Assembly: GCF_022668875.1 (NCBI RefSeq)
Contig: NZ_JAKGCR010000006.1
Location: 62,001 to 126,000, forward strand
Reading direction: 5' to 3'
Source of the DNA: Domibacillus sp. PGB-M46
Lineage (GTDB): Bacteria > Bacillota > Bacilli > Bacillales > Domibacillaceae
Length of the DNA stretch: 64,000 nt
In this document: positions 26,458-35,045 of the stretch, one piece after another
Numbering within the stretch: the stretch's first letter is position 1
How the letters are laid out: the number at the start of each line of letters is the position of its first letter
Made by a program: the position numbers and the translations under genes
Notes under the pieces: generated by a model
Told to the model about the DNA's origin: nothing
Seen by the model: the letters and a program-made list of their open reading frames with translations, nothing else
Database searches by the model: none

Positions 26458-27896
26458 CCATTGATGAACATCTGCGCCAGACATTTGGTTTTTCTTCCTT
26501 CCGTCCGGGGCAGCGGGAAACGATTGAATCGCTGTTGAGCGGGCGCCATACCCTGAGCATGCTGCCTACTGGAACAGGCAAGTCGCTTTGTTATCAGCTT
26601 CCCGGGTATATGTTAAAGGGCTCAATTGTGATCGTTTCACCGCTTCTATCCCTTATGCAGGATCAAGTGGAGCAATTGAAGGTAAGAGGAGAAAAGCGGG
26701 TAATTGCGCTGAATTCGTTTCTTCAGTATAAAGAAAAAAATGCGGCGCTCCTGCGGCTTGACCGTTACAAGTTTATTTTTTTATCACCGGAAATGCTGCA
26801 AATGCCGAATGTGATGCAGGCGCTGCGTGCTCTTTCGATCGCTTTGTTTGTGATTGATGAAGCGCATTGTATTTCACAATGGGGGTACGATTTTCGCCCG
26901 GATTATAGTTTGCTCGGCAAGGCCCGCGCAGCGCTTGGCAGCCCGCTTACTCTTGCTTTGACAGCAACGGCTGACGAACGAGTCCGTGCGGATATTTGTG
27001 AAAAGCTTTGGCTAGATGATGTAGCAGAATGGGTTTTTTCTGTAAACCGGCCGAATATTGCACTTGAAATTGAGACGCTGGAAGAGCCGCTGCAAAAAAG
27101 AACCCGGCTGTTAGAATGGCTGCAGTTTTTGAAAACACCAGGCATCATTTATTTCTCGGGAAGAAAAGCTGCAGAAGAAGCGGCCTCCTACTTGAAACAG
27201 CACGGTATAAAACGGTCGGCTTTTTACCACGGCGGAATGGATGCCGGCGACCGCTTATTGATTCAGCATCAATTTTTAAACGGCGATGTAGATGTAGTAT
27301 GTGCGACAAGCGCATTTGGAATGGGGATCAATAAAAATAATGTCCGTTTTGTTATTCACTATCACATGCCGTCACAAATAGAAGCTTATTTACAGGAGAT
27401 TGGCCGGGCAGGACGGGACGGGGCTCCGGCGATCGCGATTCTTTTGTATGTACCCGGAGATGAGAAGCTGCACGAATTTATCGCAGAATCTGAATTTCCT
27501 GATGAAGGGCAGATCCGCCAGGTAACAGAATACGGTTTTCACCCGCGAGATGTACAGCCGCCGCTTTCGGAAACGCAGGAACGCTTTTTGATCCACTATG
27601 CAAAAGCTGCCGATGAACGCGGCGCACCGAGAGGAGCATGGATCAGCAGGGCACGAATGACCCTCCTGGATAAAAAAGCCGCCAAGCGGAATGAGCTCAA
27701 GCAGTGGATTGAGTCAACAGAGTGCCGCCGCGCCGCTTACATGCGTATGTTTGATGAACAACCGGTTGAGCAGCCGCAGTGCTGTGACCGGTGCGGGTTT
27801 GATCATGCGCCGTACAAAACGAGCGGCGGGGGCGAGGCATCCGAGGAGCGGCTTGACTGGCGGGAGCGGCTAAATAGTTTGTTGCCAGGGTTTTAA
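26454..27896 (+). CDS. recS: RecQ-type ATP-dependent DNA helicase RecS
   Basis: 480-residue short RecQ. Helicase motifs: FRPGQ (motif 0), TGTGKSLCYQLP (Walker A), DEAHCISQWGYDFRPDY (motif II and aromatic loop), ALTATA (III), ATSAFGMGI (V) and QEIGRAGRDG (VI); a cysteine cluster ending CCDRCGF forms the RecQ zinc site. No HRDC domain, as in B. subtilis RecS. RBS GGGGGAA. Confidence 0.93.
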   Translation: MTIDEHLRQTFGFSSFRPGQRETIESLLSGRHTLSMLPTGTGKSLCYQLPGYMLKGSIVIVSPLLSLMQDQVEQLKVRGEKRVIALNSFLQYKEKNAALLRLDRYKFIFLSPEMLQMPNVMQALRALSIALFVIDEAHCISQWGYDFRPDYSLLGKARAALGSPLTLALTATADERVRADICEKLWLDDVAEWVFSVNRPNIALEIETLEEPLQKRTRLLEWLQFLKTPGIIYFSGRKAAEEAASYLKQHGIKRSAFYHGGMDAGDRLLIQHQFLNGDVDVVCATSAFGMGINKNNVRFVIHYHMPSQIEAYLQEIGRAGRDGAPAIAILLYVPGDEKLHEFIAESEFPDEGQIRQVTEYGFHPRDVQPPLSETQERFLIHYAKAADERGAPRGAWISRARMTLLDKKAAKRNELKQWIESTECRRAAYMRMFDEQPVEQPQCCDRCGFDHAPYKTSGGGEASEERLDWRERLNSLLPGF

Positions 27897-27900
27897 CCTA

Positions 27901-27929
27901 TTACGTTATTGGAGCTGGTCGGGTATAAT
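27901..27929 (+). promoter_or_regulatory. Sigma-A-like promoter for the 27968 gene
   Basis: TTACGT (27901-27906), 17-nt spacer, TATAAT (27924-27929). Confidence 0.5.
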
Positions 27930-27967
27930 AGAAATAATTTCTTTTACGATGACCAATGGGAGGAACG

Positions 27968-28252
27968 ATGATCATGAAGGACCCTTATCGTGAAATAGCA
28001 GAGCAGCATAAGCAGCCGCTTGAAAAAGTAAAAGAGCCTGTGTTGGCAGAAGGTGAAACACTGCAGCGCCCTGTAAAAGAAAAAGCTGAAAAAAGAAACC
28101 ATTTTCCACTCATTACAGCGCTGCTCGTATTTTTTATTGCATCTCCTTTTTTAGCGGTGTATGCTTTCAAAGAAGAAAAGCCGGCAGTGAACCAAATCGT
28201 ACACGAACAGCCGGAGGATGCGCATCAGGAAACGGCTCAAAACGAGCAGTAA
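27968..28252 (+). CDS. Small single-pass membrane protein in the ypbE position
   Basis: 94 residues: charged N-terminal half, one membrane segment at about 47-66, short acidic tail ending QNEQ. In B. subtilis the gene after recS-ypbD is ypbE, a membrane protein with a C-terminal LysM domain. This protein has the same topology but no LysM, so it may be a shortened ypbE or unrelated. GGGAGG precedes two possible ATGs (27968, 27974). Function unknown. Confidence 0.65.
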   Translation: MIMKDPYREIAEQHKQPLEKVKEPVLAEGETLQRPVKEKAEKRNHFPLITALLVFFIASPFLAVYAFKEEKPAVNQIVHEQPEDAHQETAQNEQ

Positions 28253-28277
28253 CCAACAGAAGAGGACTGAAAATGTT

Positions 28278-29045
28278 ATGTGGAAACAATTAATGACAGG
28301 TGTCGCACTTCCAATAGCGGCAGCTGGTTTATATATGTGGAAGGAAGCATTCCGAAACGAGGTAAAAGAAACGGTTGTAACTGATGATCGATTTCCGGAA
28401 AAAGCGCCGCTCGCGCTTTTTTTTATTTCCGATATTCACCGGCGCCGCGTTCATCCTTCTATTATCTCGGCCGTTAAAGGACGCGCAGATGCTGTCATTA
28501 TTGGCGGCGATTTGTGCGAAGGCGGTGTGAAAAGGGAGCGTATCCGTGAGAATATCAAGCGCCTGTCTTCCATTGCACCGGTTTATTTTGTGCCGGGCAA
28601 TAATGATTACGAAGCAGGTATAGAGCAATTAACGGCTATGCTTGCCCGGTGGCAGGTAACAGTATTAAAAAACAGCTGGGCGGTACTGGCGGATGATGTA
28701 TACCTGCTTGGAACTGACGATTTAAGCGAAGGAAAAAGCGACAAAGCGGCTCTTTTTCACAATGTGCCAGTCAGCGCATTTAAAATTATTGCGAGCCATA
28801 ATCCCGCTTTTATCCGAATCATTGAGCCAGAGGACCAGGTAGCGGTTTTGCTCAGCGGCCACACTCATGGCGGCCAGATCCGTTTAGGGCCGTGGGGGAT
28901 GTATGAGAAAGGCCGCTGGAAAAACGCGGGTGGTATTCATATGCTTGTATCAAACGGATATGGAACGACCGGACTTCCGCTTCGGCTGGGCGCCAGGGCA
29001 GAAACACACCTTATTACGATTTGCCGGCCAGGACAGACGACTTAA
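28278..29045 (+). CDS. ypbG: Membrane-anchored metallophosphoesterase YpbG-like
   Basis: 255 residues. N-terminal hydrophobic anchor, then a calcineurin-like phosphoesterase core with all metal motifs: ISDIHRR, GGDLCEG, GNNDYE, ASHNP and SGHTHGGQ. Substrate unknown; homologues include YkuE-type phospholipid-linked hydrolases. ATG 28278; GAGG is 12 nt upstream, rather far. Confidence 0.85.
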   Translation: MWKQLMTGVALPIAAAGLYMWKEAFRNEVKETVVTDDRFPEKAPLALFFISDIHRRRVHPSIISAVKGRADAVIIGGDLCEGGVKRERIRENIKRLSSIAPVYFVPGNNDYEAGIEQLTAMLARWQVTVLKNSWAVLADDVYLLGTDDLSEGKSDKAALFHNVPVSAFKIIASHNPAFIRIIEPEDQVAVLLSGHTHGGQIRLGPWGMYEKGRWKNAGGIHMLVSNGYGTTGLPLRLGARAETHLITICRPGQTT

Positions 29046-29047
29046 AT

Positions 29048-29076
29048 TTTACGGGTCCCGATCCGGCCCGTATAAT
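29048..29076 (+). promoter_or_regulatory. Promoter of the CarH/LitR-like gene
   Basis: TTTACG (29048-29053), 17-nt spacer, TATAAT (29071-29076). A dyad fills the spacer (next entry). Confidence 0.55.
29051..29071 (+). promoter_or_regulatory. Imperfect dyad in promoter spacer (autoregulation candidate)
   Basis: ACGGG ... CCCGT arms 11 nt apart, with a near-symmetric CCGATCCGG centre, lying between -35 and -10. MerR-family proteins typically bind here. Confidence 0.4.
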
Positions 29077-29111
29077 GAATGTACAACCTATCCGTGAAAG
29101 GGAAGAGCTTT

Positions 29112-29996
29112 ATGACCGAAGGGAAATACAATATAAAAGCGGTATCGACGTTAACAGGGATTCAGCCTGGTACTCTCCGCGCATGGGAGCGGCGTTATGC
29201 CATTTTGGAACCAGTCCGAAATGAAGCAGGGCACCGGCTTTACACGGAAGAACATATTCGAAAGCTGAAATGGCTTTCGGAAAAAGTACAGCAGGGCTTT
29301 ACAATCAGCCAGGCCGCCGCTCTTCTCGAAAAGCATGAAGATACTCATGCGAGTATTCAGCATGTTGAAACAAGCCAGCATGAAGCGCTGTCCGAAGAGC
29401 TGCTTCAAGCGCTGCTTCGGTTCGATGAAGTTAAAGCACAGGAGCTAATCAATAAAGCTTTTGCGCTTTATACAATAGATAACGTAACCATTAATATTTT
29501 AGCTTCATTGCTCGTTCGAATTGGGACGCTTTGGGAGGAAGGCAAGATTACGACTGCTCATGAACACTTTGCCACCTCTATTTTGCGTGCGCGTATTGGA
29601 ATGGTCATGCATTCGTTTCCTCACAACGGAGTTCTGCCGAAAGTAGTGGCGGTCTGCGGGCCGGACGAGTGGCATGAGCTCGGCCTTCTCATTTTCACCC
29701 TGTTTGTCAGACGCCTTGGCTACGAAGTGGTTTATCTGGGAGCAAGCCTGAAAGAAGGCGATATCTTTACAGTGCTCCAAACAGTAAAGCCGAAATTCGT
29801 CTTTCTTTCTTGTACACTCCGCCAAAATTTGGAGCCGACTTTGCAGCTTGCAGAGGATATTAAAGAAATGTACCCTGACATGCATATTGGTGTTGGGGGT
29901 GCAGCAACGACAGGTCCTATTCCCGGGCATGCAGGCCAGTATATCGTCGGTACCACTCAAAGCCAATGGAGCGAGTGGATGAACAGCCGTCTATAA
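29112..29996 (+). CDS. MerR-type regulator with B12-binding photosensor domain (CarH/LitR-like)
   Basis: 294 residues in three parts: MerR winged helix (about 7-75), a four-helix B12-capping domain (about 90-165) and a Rossmann B12-binding domain (about 177-290). The capping domain holds the Wx9EH signature of CarH-type photoreceptors exactly (W141, E151, H152), and the lower-ligand motif ExHxxG is present (E186, H188, G191). The residue after W141 is Glu, whereas the CarH light-state ligand is a His at that place, so photochemistry may differ. Family knowledge: adenosylcobalamin-bound tetramers repress in the dark and fall apart in light, usually controlling carotenoid genes. No carotenoid gene is in the window. 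ATG 29112 follows AAAGGGA. Confidence 0.85.
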   Translation: MTEGKYNIKAVSTLTGIQPGTLRAWERRYAILEPVRNEAGHRLYTEEHIRKLKWLSEKVQQGFTISQAAALLEKHEDTHASIQHVETSQHEALSEELLQALLRFDEVKAQELINKAFALYTIDNVTINILASLLVRIGTLWEEGKITTAHEHFATSILRARIGMVMHSFPHNGVLPKVVAVCGPDEWHELGLLIFTLFVRRLGYEVVYLGASLKEGDIFTVLQTVKPKFVFLSCTLRQNLEPTLQLAEDIKEMYPDMHIGVGGAATTGPIPGHAGQYIVGTTQSQWSEWMNSRL

Positions 29997-30027
29997 GCGG
30001 CTTAATTGAAATAAGCTGGCTTTTTTT
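29996..30027 (+). terminator. Intrinsic terminator after the CarH/LitR-like gene
   Basis: AGCGGCTTA / TAAGCTGGCT with one bulged G, 7-nt loop, then seven T. Confidence 0.72.
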
Positions 30028-30068
30028 CTACAATAGGATAGCAGAGAAAAAGAACGGGAGCGGATGAA

Positions 30069-31046
30069 ATGAAAACCGAAGAATGTATTATTGTGGGCGG
30101 CGGGCCATGCGGGCTTGCAGCTGCGATAGCACTAAAGGAAATAGGCAAAAATCCGCTTGTAATTGAAAAAGGAAATGTTGTGAATGCTATTTATGGCTAT
30201 CCAACCCATCAGACGTTTTTCAGTTCAAGTGAGAAGCTTGCGATTGGTGATGTGCCTTTTATTATTGAAGGGCGGAAGCCTCATCGAAACCAGGCACTTG
30301 TGTATTACCGGGAAGTCGTGAAACGGAAAGAGCTGCGGATCAACCGGTTCGAACAGGTTGAGCGTGTGGACAAACAAGAAAGCGGGCTTTTCCATGTATA
30401 CACGTCTAAAGGATCATATGAAACACCTTATGTGGTAATTGCAACAGGATATTATGATCATCCTAATTATATGAATATCCCCGGAGAAGAAATGGAACAC
30501 GTTTTTCATTATTTTAAAGAAGCCCACCCTTTCTTCGATACAGATACAGTCGTCATCGGCGGAAAAAATTCATCGGTGGACGCAGCACTTGAACTTCATA
30601 AAGCGGGGGCCAGAGTAACGGTTCTTTACCGGGGAAGCACGTATTCTCCAAGCATAAAGCCTTGGATTTTGCCGGAATTCGAAGCACTCGTTCGAAATGG
30701 TGAGATTGGGATGGTTTTTGACGCGAACGTGAAAAAAATTGACCGGGAAACGTTAACGTATGAAGTGCGTGGTGACGAGCATACCATTAAAAGTGATTTT
30801 GTGTTTGCCATGACCGGCTATCATCCGGACCATGCCTTTTTAAAAAAAATGGGCGTCGAGATTGATGACATCACAGGCCGGCCTATTTATAATGAGGCAA
30901 CCAAAGAAACAAATGTTGAAAATATCTTTATTGCGGGCGTGATTGCTGCCGGCAATAATGCAAATGAAATTTTCATTGAAAACGGCCGTTTTCACGGTGG
31001 TGAAATCGCGGCTGCCATCCGGAAAAAAGAAGAAGACGGAGCGTAA
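30069..31046 (+). CDS. ypdA: FAD-dependent bacillithiol disulfide reductase YpdA
   Basis: 325-residue flavoprotein. FAD-binding GGGPCGLAAA at residues 9-18, second Rossmann motif VIGGKNSSVDAA for NADPH, and C-terminal NIFIAGVIAAGNNANEIFIENG. Matches YpdA, which reduces oxidised bacillithiol. No CxxC redox pair, in line with the family. RBS GGGAGCGG. Confidence 0.9.
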   Translation: MKTEECIIVGGGPCGLAAAIALKEIGKNPLVIEKGNVVNAIYGYPTHQTFFSSSEKLAIGDVPFIIEGRKPHRNQALVYYREVVKRKELRINRFEQVERVDKQESGLFHVYTSKGSYETPYVVIATGYYDHPNYMNIPGEEMEHVFHYFKEAHPFFDTDTVVIGGKNSSVDAALELHKAGARVTVLYRGSTYSPSIKPWILPEFEALVRNGEIGMVFDANVKKIDRETLTYEVRGDEHTIKSDFVFAMTGYHPDHAFLKKMGVEIDDITGRPIYNEATKETNVENIFIAGVIAAGNNANEIFIENGRFHGGEIAAAIRKKEEDGA

Positions 31047-31061
31047 CGCTCCGTCTTTTTT
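31034..31061 (+). terminator. Intrinsic terminator after ypdA
   Basis: AGACGGAGC-GTAAC-GCTCCGTCT then T run; A-rich left flank suggests it may also end ansA on the minus strand. Confidence 0.92.
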
Positions 31062-32013
31062 ACAGAAATACGCGATGCAGCTGGTCCCTACATCCTGCTG
31101 ACAGGGCGGCAACCAGCTTTAATCGGGCTTTAGGGCCATTTAAGCCGCCGGCAAAAAAAGCACCCGCTTCTTTGAGGGCAGCTCCTCCGCCTTCATAAGA
31201 ATAAACAGGCTGGACCATTCCACTTTCACATCTTGAAGCAATGACGACTGGAAATCCAGATCGAATCAGTGGAAGAAGTGCTTTAGCAGCTTCAGGCGGC
31301 ACGTTCCCCTGACCCATCGCTTCGATGACGACTCCATCACAACAGGCAGCCAGCTGCTCAATCAAAAAAGCGTCCATTCCAGCATATGCTTTTAAAATGG
31401 GTACGCGGTAATGCAGCTCTTTTACCACGTATGTTTTCTTTTTGAGCGGTGCAAAGAAAAAGTGGGGTCCGCTTTTTAGAACCGTGCCAATGGGCCCGCT
31501 GCTAGGGCTTTGAAAGGAATCAAGGCTGCCTGAATTGGTTTTTGTAACAAATTCAGCACTGTGAATACTGTCATTCATAACGACCAGCACTCCTTTATCG
31601 CGCGCTTCGCAGCTGGCCGCTGTTTTAACAGCAGCTATTAAATTGGGGATGCCGTCTGCACCTGCCTCATTGCTTGAGCGCATCGCACCTGTCAGCACAA
31701 CAGGAATAGCCGTATTCAGCGTTAAGTGGAGAAAAAACGCGGTTTCTTCCATCGTGTCAGTGCCATGTGTGATCACGACGCCATCTGCATCGGATGCCTC
31801 GATTTCCTGTTTCAGCAAAAGCATCTTCTCTACATTCATGTGGGGAGAAGGGAGCTGGAATGGTTCTTTTACCGTATAACGTGCTTCAACCCCGGGGATA
31901 TGGACCACTTCGGCAATAGGGTTGGCACCATCCGGGGCTACGCTTCCGGATGCAGTTTCTTTCATAGAAATCGTTCCGCCGGTATGCAGCAGTAAAATGT
32001 GTTTTTTCGACAT
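31060..32013 (-). CDS. ansA: L-asparaginase
   Basis: 317-residue type I-like asparaginase hydrolysing asparagine to aspartate and ammonia. Both catalytic threonine motifs are present: HTGGTISM near residue 10 and ITHGTDTMEET near residue 84. No signal peptide, so cytoplasmic. In B. subtilis ansA-ansB lies between spoIIM and fur; here it is between ypdA and prsW, as in other bacilli. GGAGC before ATG 32013. Divergent from prsW. Confidence 0.92.
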   Translation of the reverse strand: MSKKHILLLHTGGTISMKETASGSVAPDGANPIAEVVHIPGVEARYTVKEPFQLPSPHMNVEKMLLLKQEIEASDADGVVITHGTDTMEETAFFLHLTLNTAIPVVLTGAMRSSNEAGADGIPNLIAAVKTAASCEARDKGVLVVMNDSIHSAEFVTKTNSGSLDSFQSPSSGPIGTVLKSGPHFFFAPLKKKTYVVKELHYRVPILKAYAGMDAFLIEQLAACCDGVVIEAMGQGNVPPEAAKALLPLIRSGFPVVIASRCESGMVQPVYSYEGGGAALKEAGAFFAGGLNGPKARLKLVAALSAGCRDQLHRVFL

Positions 32014-32088
32014 GTTTTATGCTCCTTGTTTTCAATCTTTATGTCTCATGATACGATGGAAAAAACAGAAAGAAAAGAGGGAACATGG

Positions 32089-32757
32089 ATGATCCCGATT
32101 CTTTCAGCAGGGGTTGCACCTGGTCTTGCACTTTTAGTCTTTTTTTATTTGCGTGATCGTTATGAAACAGAACCGATCTCAATGGTTGCCAAAGCGTTTT
32201 TATACGGTATTGTGGTGACATTTCCGGTTATGTTTTTTCAATATGTGCTGATGGAGGAAAAAGTCGTCGATGAAGGCTTTATTCAGGCGTTCTGCGCGAT
32301 TGCTATCCCGGAAGAGTTTATGAAATGGTTTATTTTGTATTTTCTTATTTATTCGCATACACATTTTGATGAGCCTTATGATGGGATTGTGTATGCAACG
32401 AGTGTTTCGCTTGGATTTGCTACGGCAGAAAATGTCCTGTATTTAATCGCGCATGGAGTAGAATATGCTTTTGTAAGAGCGCTCCTGCCCGTGTCAAGCC
32501 ATGCGCTGTTTGGCGCGATTATGGGGTACTATATGAGCCGTGCCAAATTCGGAGACCGGCGTTTAGAAAAGAAAATGCTGGCTCTGGCTTTTTTCGTGCC
32601 GTTTCTGCTTCACGGGTTATTTGACTACATTCTGGTTATCGAAAGCACTTGGATTTATTATATGATTCCGTTTATGCTGTTTTTGTGGTGGTTTGCCATG
32701 CAAAAAGTAAAAAAAGCACACATTCTGACAGATGCATACCATAAGCTGAAATTGTAA
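32089..32757 (+). CDS. prsW: Intramembrane-associated protease PrsW
   Basis: 222-residue multi-pass membrane protease. Conserved EEFMKW glutamates, YDGIVYATSVSLGFATAEN, and the SHALFGAIMGYY histidine are all present, the proposed metal and catalytic residues. In B. subtilis PrsW makes the first cut in anti-sigma factor RsiW, activating sigma W. AGAGGG 7 nt before ATG 32089. rsiW is not in this window. Confidence 0.93.
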   Translation: MIPILSAGVAPGLALLVFFYLRDRYETEPISMVAKAFLYGIVVTFPVMFFQYVLMEEKVVDEGFIQAFCAIAIPEEFMKWFILYFLIYSHTHFDEPYDGIVYATSVSLGFATAENVLYLIAHGVEYAFVRALLPVSSHALFGAIMGYYMSRAKFGDRRLEKKMLALAFFVPFLLHGLFDYILVIESTWIYYMIPFMLFLWWFAMQKVKKAHILTDAYHKLKL

Positions 32758-32789
32758 AAGAGGCTGCTCAAACGGGCGCCTCTTTTTTT
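32758..32789 (+). terminator. Intrinsic terminator after prsW
   Basis: AGAGGC / GCCTCT stem with a 13-nt partly paired loop, then seven T. Confidence 0.82.
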
Positions 32790-32819
32790 CGTATAAAAAA
32801 GGGGGAGGATGACAAACTA
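32790..32819 (+). promoter_or_regulatory. Sigma-G-like promoter of sleB-ypeB
   Basis: CGTATA (32790-32795), 17-nt spacer, CAAACTA (32813-32819); close to TGNATA / CATNNTA. sleB-ypeB is sigma-G driven in B. subtilis. Confidence 0.45.
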
Positions 32820-32850
32820 CTTGTATATTTCGATAGGATGGTGAACGAAA

Positions 32851-33600
32851 TTGACAAAGTGGAAAAAGCAGATTGCAGTTTTTCTAACGCTTGTAGTGCT
32901 GCTTGCATCCGGGCAAGCGGGGGCGTTTTCAGGACAGGTGATTCAGCGCGGAGCTGAAGGAGACGATGTCATCGAATTGCAATCAAGGCTTCAATATACC
33001 GGTTATTACCGTGATCAAATTGACGGGGTATTTGGCTGGTCAACGTACTGGGCATTAAGAAACTTCCAGGAATCATTTGGCCTCCCGGTAGATGGGCTGG
33101 CAGGCACAGCTACAAAACGAAAACTTGAACAGGTGTCTAAATACGATGAACAGCATGTGAAAGGCCAAATGCGTAAAGGGAAAGCATTTACGTATTACGG
33201 TGGAACCGAAACGTCGGCCCAATCAGTGAATACACCGACCGGATTTTCCCAAAACGATATTCAGCTTATGGCGAATGCCGTTTACGGCGAAGCACGGGGA
33301 GAGCCTTATGAAGGCCAGGTGGCTGTGGCTGCGGTTATCTTAAACCGGATTGCGAGTGAATCCTTTCCCAATACTGCTTCGGGGGTTATTTTTGAGCCGG
33401 GCGCTTTTACGGCTGTAGCAGACGGGCAAATTTGGCTGACGCCAAACCCGAGAGCGAAGGAAGCCGTGTTGGACGCTATTAACGGATGGGATCCGACGGG
33501 CGAAGCACTTTATTATTTTAATCCAGACACCGCTACAAGTGACTGGATTTGGTCACGGCCGCAAATTAAGAAAATCGGGCAGCATATTTTTTGCGAATAG
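32851..33600 (+). CDS. sleB: Spore cortex-lytic enzyme SleB
   Basis: 249-residue lytic transglycosylase that degrades spore cortex at germination. Signal peptide (about 1-25, ending AGAFS), peptidoglycan-binding domain (about 33-93, GDDVIELQSRLQ), short linker, then a Hydrolase_2 catalytic domain with the glutamate in YGEARGE. Shorter than B. subtilis SleB (about 305) through a shorter linker. Start codon TTG after AGGATGGTGA. Translated with ypeB, which stabilises it. Confidence 0.93.
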   Translation: MTKWKKQIAVFLTLVVLLASGQAGAFSGQVIQRGAEGDDVIELQSRLQYTGYYRDQIDGVFGWSTYWALRNFQESFGLPVDGLAGTATKRKLEQVSKYDEQHVKGQMRKGKAFTYYGGTETSAQSVNTPTGFSQNDIQLMANAVYGEARGEPYEGQVAVAAVILNRIASESFPNTASGVIFEPGAFTAVADGQIWLTPNPRAKEAVLDAINGWDPTGEALYYFNPDTATSDWIWSRPQIKKIGQHIFCE

Positions 33601-33612
33601 GAGGCGATCAAC

Positions 33613-34950
33613 ATGCGGACATTTATTACCGTCGCACTCGCTGTGCTCTTAGCTGTAACGGCAGTTTGGGGATACAGGCAGCACCAGGAAAAAGAAAGAT
33701 TGGCGATCGAAGCGGAGAATGGATATCAGCAGGCATTTCATGAACTTGTGTACCAGGTAGATGTGATTCATGATCGAACGGGAGAAGCGCTGGCGATGAA
33801 TTCGAAAGATAATTTAACACCTGCACTGACAGATGTATGGCGCCTTACCTCCGAAGCGCACAATGCCATCAGCCGCCTTCCACTCGGCTTTATGCCGTTT
33901 TCGAAAACAGAAGAATTTTTAGGGAAAAGCGGTGATTTCACCTATAACACAGCGGTGCGGGACTTGGATACCCAGCCGTTAACCGATAAAGAATATGAGC
34001 AGCTTGAGTCTCTTTATAAGCAGTCTGCCGATATTCAAAATGACCTTCGGGCCGTACAAATGAATGTGCTGGATAAAAATTTGCGCTGGACAGATGTAGC
34101 CCATGCAGCGGCTGATGGAGATGAGCCAAGAGACAATACGGTTATCGATGGATTTAACACAATTGAGAAAAAAGCATCCGAATTTTCCGAATCAGACACT
34201 TTCCGGGCGACTCAAATTGAAAAATCCGTTTCGGATGATGCGCTCAAAAAGCTGGAAGGGCCTATGATCACCGAAAAAGAAGCGGCTCAACAAGCAAAGG
34301 ACTATTTTCAGTTTGATGCGGAGGTTACGTCTGTAGACAGCAGTTTAAAAGGAGCTTCCGTTCCGTTTTATCACGTATCTGTGACAGGACAGGACGGTGA
34401 AGAAGCCAGCATGGATATTACCAAAAAAGGCGGTTATCCTTTAACGTTTACCGTAAATAGAACCCCAGGCAAAAGCCGAATAAGTTTGTATACTGCTTCT
34501 CAGAAAGTGGAAGATTTTTTAGCAAAGCACGGATTTGAAGGGATGGTCATGACGAACAGTGCGCAGTATGACCATACCGGTGTTTTTACCTATACGAAAA
34601 AAGTGAAAGACACGCTCGTTTACCCAGAATCTGTGACGGTCAAGGTGGCGCTTGACACAGGTGCAGTTACGGGTCTTGAAGCACAAAACTATTGGAAAAA
34701 TAAAAAAGAACGGAACATTAAGGAGCCAGCTTTAAGCGAAGAAGAAGCGAAAAAAGAGCTGCATCCGAAATTAACGGTAATGGAAACAAAAAAAGCGATT
34801 GTGACGAATGAAGAAATGAAAGATAAGATGTGTTATGAATTTTTAGCGGAGAATGGAACAGCTTCTTACCGGATCTTTATTAATGCAGAAAACGGAAAAG
34901 AAGAGCGGATCGAAAAACTGTCAGAAGCGGAAGCTGCCTATAGGCAATAA
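33613..34950 (+). CDS. ypeB: Germination protein YpeB
   Basis: 445 residues. N-terminal membrane anchor (about 2-20), helical middle, then PepSY-like domains in the C-terminal half (starting near ITEKEAAQQAKDYF). Required for SleB localisation and stability in the spore. Excellent AGGAGGCG ribosome site, 12 bp after sleB. No clear terminator follows. Confidence 0.93.
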   Translation: MRTFITVALAVLLAVTAVWGYRQHQEKERLAIEAENGYQQAFHELVYQVDVIHDRTGEALAMNSKDNLTPALTDVWRLTSEAHNAISRLPLGFMPFSKTEEFLGKSGDFTYNTAVRDLDTQPLTDKEYEQLESLYKQSADIQNDLRAVQMNVLDKNLRWTDVAHAAADGDEPRDNTVIDGFNTIEKKASEFSESDTFRATQIEKSVSDDALKKLEGPMITEKEAAQQAKDYFQFDAEVTSVDSSLKGASVPFYHVSVTGQDGEEASMDITKKGGYPLTFTVNRTPGKSRISLYTASQKVEDFLAKHGFEGMVMTNSAQYDHTGVFTYTKKVKDTLVYPESVTVKVALDTGAVTGLEAQNYWKNKKERNIKEPALSEEEAKKELHPKLTVMETKKAIVTNEEMKDKMCYEFLAENGTASYRIFINAENGKEERIEKLSEAEAAYRQ

Positions 34951-34957
34951 GATCATA

Positions 34958-34986
34958 TTGCATTTAGGTCTTCAATCCTTTATAAT
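34958..34986 (+). promoter_or_regulatory. Sigma-A-like promoter of ypfA
   Basis: TTGCAT (34958-34963), 17-nt spacer, TATAAT (34981-34986). Confidence 0.65.
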
Positions 34987-35045
34987 TTTTTCCAATAAGT
35001 GTTTTGGCCTACAAAACGCAGTAAGGAAAAAAGAGAGTGATATGA

